From: CAXQUZ01 sp942491145
GTDB lineage: Bacteria; Myxococcota_A; UBA796; UBA2385
Direction: 5' to 3'
Length of the DNA: 64,000 nt
Assembly: GCA_942491145.1 (NCBI GenBank)
Contig: CALOBC010000052.1
Location: 16,429 to 80,428, forward strand
Shown here one piece after another: positions 61,184 through 64,000 of the stretch; position 1 is the stretch's first letter; each line of letters opens with the position of its first letter. The notes beneath the pieces were generated by a model. That model ran no database searches, had not been told where the DNA came from, and worked only from the letters and a program-made list of their open reading frames with translations. The translations under genes were made by a program, and so were the position numbers.

Positions 61184-62068
61184 TCAGCTCAAGCAGCGGG
61201 CCAGCTCGTCGTAGCGGCGCACACCGGTGTCGACCGCGCTGCGGACTGGGTCCGGGGGCAGACCAAACTCATGAACAGCGGTCGCCATCAGCAAGTCAAC
61301 ATTGAGCTTGTTGTCGGCTTCTTCGCCCATCGTGGCCACGAGGCGCACCGCCATCGGGACCCCCAGGGTGCCTCGGGCGTGGTGGTCCGCAATTGCAGTC
61401 CTCAACACTTCAGGAAAGCTCCAAGCCGCCGCCAGGAGACTGCCCACTTCACTATGGTTCCACCCGAACGTCTCGGTCTCGAGGTCGTGCAAGGGGGCTT
61501 CTCCGGCGCGCCAGCCCTCCAGAATGTCCAAGTAGGTGCGGGGGCGAGCCTTCACAAGCAGCGGCACCGCCATGTCGAGCAGCAGCGCCGCCGTAAAGCA
61601 GGTCTCGGCCGCCTCGGGCTCAAACCGCTCACACAGGGCGCGGGCGATGGTGGCCCGCCGGGCCGCGGCCCGCCAGAACAGCTTTGTGTTGAACTGGCGG
61701 TTGGGCCACTTGGGCAAGCTATGGGTCACCCCGAGGGCGAGGACGGTCTGTTCCAGCGAGCGGCGGCCGAGCAGCGCGATGGCGTGGGAGATGCTCGAGA
61801 CCTTCTGTGGTAGTGAGAATGCCGCGCTATTGACCGTTCTCATCAACCGAATGCTCACGCCGGGATCGGATGCGACGAGCCGGGAGAGGTGGGCCGGGGA
61901 GCATCGCTCGTCCCGGATGGCGTGCAGCAGGCGCCGGTGCCCCTCCGGGAAGGTTGGCACCTTCACATTGCCCAAGATGCGTGCCAAGCGGGCCCGCGCT
62001 TCGTCTGGGTCACGGCATGGCAGCGCGCTCGGCTGGCTGGCGGAAGCCGCTTGGGGTGGTGCGTTCAT
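61184..62068 (-). CDS. HDOD-domain signalling protein
   Basis: A 294-residue protein with a single HDOD domain (about 35-235): KVPTFPEGHRRLLHAIRDE, VASDPGVSIRLMRTVNSAAF, ISHAIALLGRRSLEQTVLAL and a central helix bundle. HDOD domains are HD relatives that usually lack catalysis and act in bacterial signalling, motility or DNA-damage regulation. FGWNHSEVGSLLAAAWSFPE retains one conserved His of the family. No other domain is attached. It lies 76 bases upstream of the SLC4-type gene on the same strand, possibly co-transcribed. Function beyond signalling is not deducible. Confidence 0.87.
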   Translation of the reverse strand: MNAPPQAASASQPSALPCRDPDEARARLARILGNVKVPTFPEGHRRLLHAIRDERCSPAHLSRLVASDPGVSIRLMRTVNSAAFSLPQKVSSISHAIALLGRRSLEQTVLALGVTHSLPKWPNRQFNTKLFWRAAARRATIARALCERFEPEAAETCFTAALLLDMAVPLLVKARPRTYLDILEGWRAGEAPLHDLETETFGWNHSEVGSLLAAAWSFPEVLRTAIADHHARGTLGVPMAVRLVATMGEEADNKLNVDLLMATAVHEFGLPPDPVRSAVDTGVRRYDELARCLS

Positions 62069-62461
62069 GGGGGCTCCGGGGCACGGCGACCAATGCGCCG
62101 TGGGTGGCTATCGGGAGGGTGTGGGTGCACAGCGGGTCGCCGAACAAGGGGGGTGCCGCGCCGTGGGGAGCGCGGCCGCCGCACGGAGCGGACACATCCA
62201 CCGGTGCGCGCCCCGCTCCCGTGGGAGGACGGAGACGCAGCGCAGTGGACGGCCACAGCGTGTGGCATTGAGCCGGCCGCTGGACACCCACAGCGCCACC
62301 CACAGGGGGACCGGCGATGGCGCCGGCGGGGGGGGGGGGGGCGGTGTGAGCGGGGCCATCGGCGGCTCACTCCCCCAGGGGATCGGTGCGGTGCCGCCCG
62401 GACTCAAGGGGACCCGACGTCGGATCGTGGCCCCCCCCCGTGAACTGGCCGCGTTGGCCGC
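62069..62461. other. Gene-free spacer with homopolymer tracts
   Basis: These 393 bases separate the start of the HDOD gene from the end of the aldehyde dehydrogenase pseudogene. I see no credible coding frame, RNA gene or terminator. It contains a run of 13 G (62329-62341) and a run of 9 C (62431-62439). The HDOD promoter must lie in the left part, but no clear -35/-10 pair was found. Confidence 0.6.
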
Positions 62462-63773
62462 CTACAGCGTGATCAGCTTCGTGAACCACTGCGCGGTGGC
62501 GCCATACGGCGGGTTGAGCATCGACGTGGCGTTGATGCGGGGCTGGTGCAGCACGGCGCGCTGGTGGGAGAAGGTGAGAAAGCCGTGGTGGCCATGGTAC
62601 GAGCCCATCCCGCTGGGGCCCACGCCGCCAAAGGGCACGCTGGGCTGGGTCACGTGCAGCAAGCAGTCGTTGACACAGACGCCGCCGCTGACGGTGTTCT
62701 GGAGCACGCTCTGGATGCGGCTGTTGCGGTGGTCGAAGTAGTACAGGGCGAGGGGACGGTCGCGGTCGTTGACGAACTGCACCGCTGCATCGACGCTGTC
62801 CACCGGCACAATCGGCAAGATGGGCCCAAAGATCTCATCGGTCATCACGGGCAGCGTGAGGTCCGGGTCCACGATGAGGCGCAGCGCCATGCGGCGGGAG
62901 CTGTCGTCGTCCTCGCCGCACGCTTCGACCCGGGCGCCTGCTTCGGCGGCTTGGGCGACCAGACCTTGCAGTCGTTGGTAGTGCCGGTCGCTGACAATGG
63001 ACGTGCAGTCGGCATTCCCGGCAACGGTCGGGTAGAGCTTGCCGAAGACCGCCTTGGCTTCGGTGACGAAGGCTTCCAGCTTGTCGCGGGGCACCAGCAC
63101 GTAGTCGGGCGCGATGCACGTCTGGCCGCTGTTGTAGGACTTGCCCCAGACGATGCGCTCGGCAGCTTTGGCGATGCTGAACGACTCGTGGATGATGCAG
63201 GGGCTCTTGCCGCCCAGCTCGAGGGTCACCGGGGTGAGGTTCTCGGCGGCCGCCTTCATCACGATGCGGCCCACACTGGTCGAGCCGGTGAAGAGCAAGT
63301 GGTCGAAGGGCAGCGCGGAGAAGGCAGCGCCGACGGCCGCGTCCCCTTGGACCACCGCACACACATCCTCCGAGAACACCGACTGGATGAGGGTTGTGAG
63401 GACCGCATTGGTCTTGGGGGTGCACTCGGACGTCTTGATGAGCACCCGGGGATTGCCCGCCGAGATGGCGGCCACCAGGGGCGCGAGCGCCTGCTGGACT
63501 GGGTAGTTCCACGGCGAGATGATGCCCACTACACCGAGGGGCTGGTGCTCCACGGCGGGCGCGGTTGCCGAAGTCGGCGGACACGGCATCACACAAGGCC
63601 CCTTGGTTGGCTTTGAGCGCCTTGCCCAGGGACTTCAGCAGCTTCATGCGCGCCTTGTAGGGCAGGCCGCCGTCCTTGCGCCACGCGTCCTTCAGCGTGG
63701 TCCAGCGCTGCTCAAGCTGCGAGAGGTCCGTCCCGGACGTGGGGGCTCCGGGGCTGGTCTCGGTTGCGTCCAT
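62462..63773 (-). pseudogene. Aldehyde dehydrogenase (coniferyl-aldehyde type), internal deletion and frameshift
   Basis: Two frames together give an aldehyde dehydrogenase. From 63773 the N-terminus runs about 70 residues (KARMKLLKSLGKALK and LCDAVSADFGNRA) in one frame. Homology then jumps at about 63560 into the next frame at APAVEHQPLGVVGIISPWNY and continues to 62462. The segment of roughly 45-50 residues that normally lies between DFGNR and the PLGVVGIISPWNYP motif is missing, so this is a non-triplet deletion, not a point indel. Downstream catalytic features remain: LELGGKSP (Glu) and NSGQTCIAPDYVLV (Cys). Best described as a recent pseudogene; a sequence-assembly error is possible. 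Confidence 0.75.
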
Positions 63774-63960
63774 GTGGAAGATCCTTCTTGGCGTGGGCAG
63801 CGTGGGGCAAGGGCACGAGTGTACCGCAGGGGCCCAGCTAACCGGTGGGTCTCAGCGACGGGGGCGCGTCGCCGTTGGTGCCCGACGTCGAGAAGCGCTG
63901 AAGGTGCGGTGGGGCGTGCCGATGTATGGGGGGCTCACCCTGCTTCCCACCGAGGCCACC

Positions 63961-64000
63961 ATGGCTGCACCGCACTCCAGCGCTCCATCCGTCACGCCCA
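63961..64000 (+). CDS. Possible gene start cut by the window edge
   Basis: ATG 63961 is preceded by GAGG at five bases' spacing and followed by an open frame (MAAPHSSAPSVTP) to the end of the window. Ala/Pro/Ser-rich starts are common in this genome. Only 13 residues are visible, so no function can be given and the call is tentative. It diverges from the aldehyde dehydrogenase pseudogene. Confidence 0.3.
   Translation, partial: MAAPHSSAPSVTP

Noticed and set aside
63540..63600. Selenocysteine or programmed frameshift as the explanation for the split aldehyde dehydrogenase
   Set aside because: The break is a frame change with a missing segment of about 45-50 residues, not an in-frame TGA, and no slippery site is present.

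Overview
The window is a GC-rich bacterial chromosome segment (roughly two thirds G+C) with about 50 genes packed on both strands. Many starts are GTG or TTG, and ATGA/GTGA/TGATG translational overlaps are common. Eight or more predicted lipoproteins, some with Asp/Gly-rich linkers, together with HEAT, TPR, SPFH, HDOD and cyclase signalling genes, suggest a Myxococcota-like or related former deltaproteobacterial genome. This placement is inference; there is no rRNA or other phylogenetic marker here. No phage, transposon, CRISPR array or plasmid signature was seen.

Layout. 0.1-7.2 kb: a small lipoprotein, pyruvate phosphate dikinase, a tandem pair of lipoproteins with a HELCH zinc-protease motif, and another lipoprotein. 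7.3-13 kb: a minus-strand operon with an EamA-transporter/SPFH fusion, HflC-like and HflK-like proteins, and a sulfatase-family hydrolase. 13-15.3 kb: a TOPRIM-like protein, a VOC protein, a selenocysteine tRNA and a YhhN-family protein. 15.3-20.4 kb: an operon of HEAT protein, degenerate HD-GYP, Nudix hydrolase and subtilase. 20.5-24.2 kb: an envelope operon (BON-OmpA, coiled-coil, GT-C-like membrane protein). 24.5-30.7 kb: a B12-type radical SAM protein, RecD2 and topoisomerase III.

30.9-42.7 kb (plus strand): an NlpC/P60-like lipoprotein, rlmN, MTA phosphorylase, Tgl/PilF-like and RodZ-like proteins, mgtE, recO, two lipoproteins, a 93-residue membrane protein with its own terminator, and an unknown membrane protein. 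42.8-48.8 kb: glyQ-glyS-ribE run directly into a three-gene ABC importer, so glycyl-tRNA synthesis, riboflavin synthesis and an uptake system appear co-transcribed. 48.8-52.6 kb: a carotenoid-desaturase-like oxidoreductase and a beta-helix lipoprotein.

52.6-56.9 kb holds the most unusual locus. A rubrerythrin-fold protein that has lost most di-iron ligands is translationally coupled to a protein that joins an apparently intact GyrB-type ATPase/transducer clamp to a SAM methyltransferase in place of TOPRIM. A second methyltransferase, paralogous to the fused one, follows 9 bases later. A response-regulator/adenylate-cyclase gene lies just upstream. I do not know a described system with this composition.

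57-64 kb: an aldo/keto reductase, a RluA-type pseudouridine synthase, an SLC4-type anion transporter (rare in bacteria), an HDOD protein and an aldehyde dehydrogenase broken by an internal deletion. A short gene start may run off the right edge.
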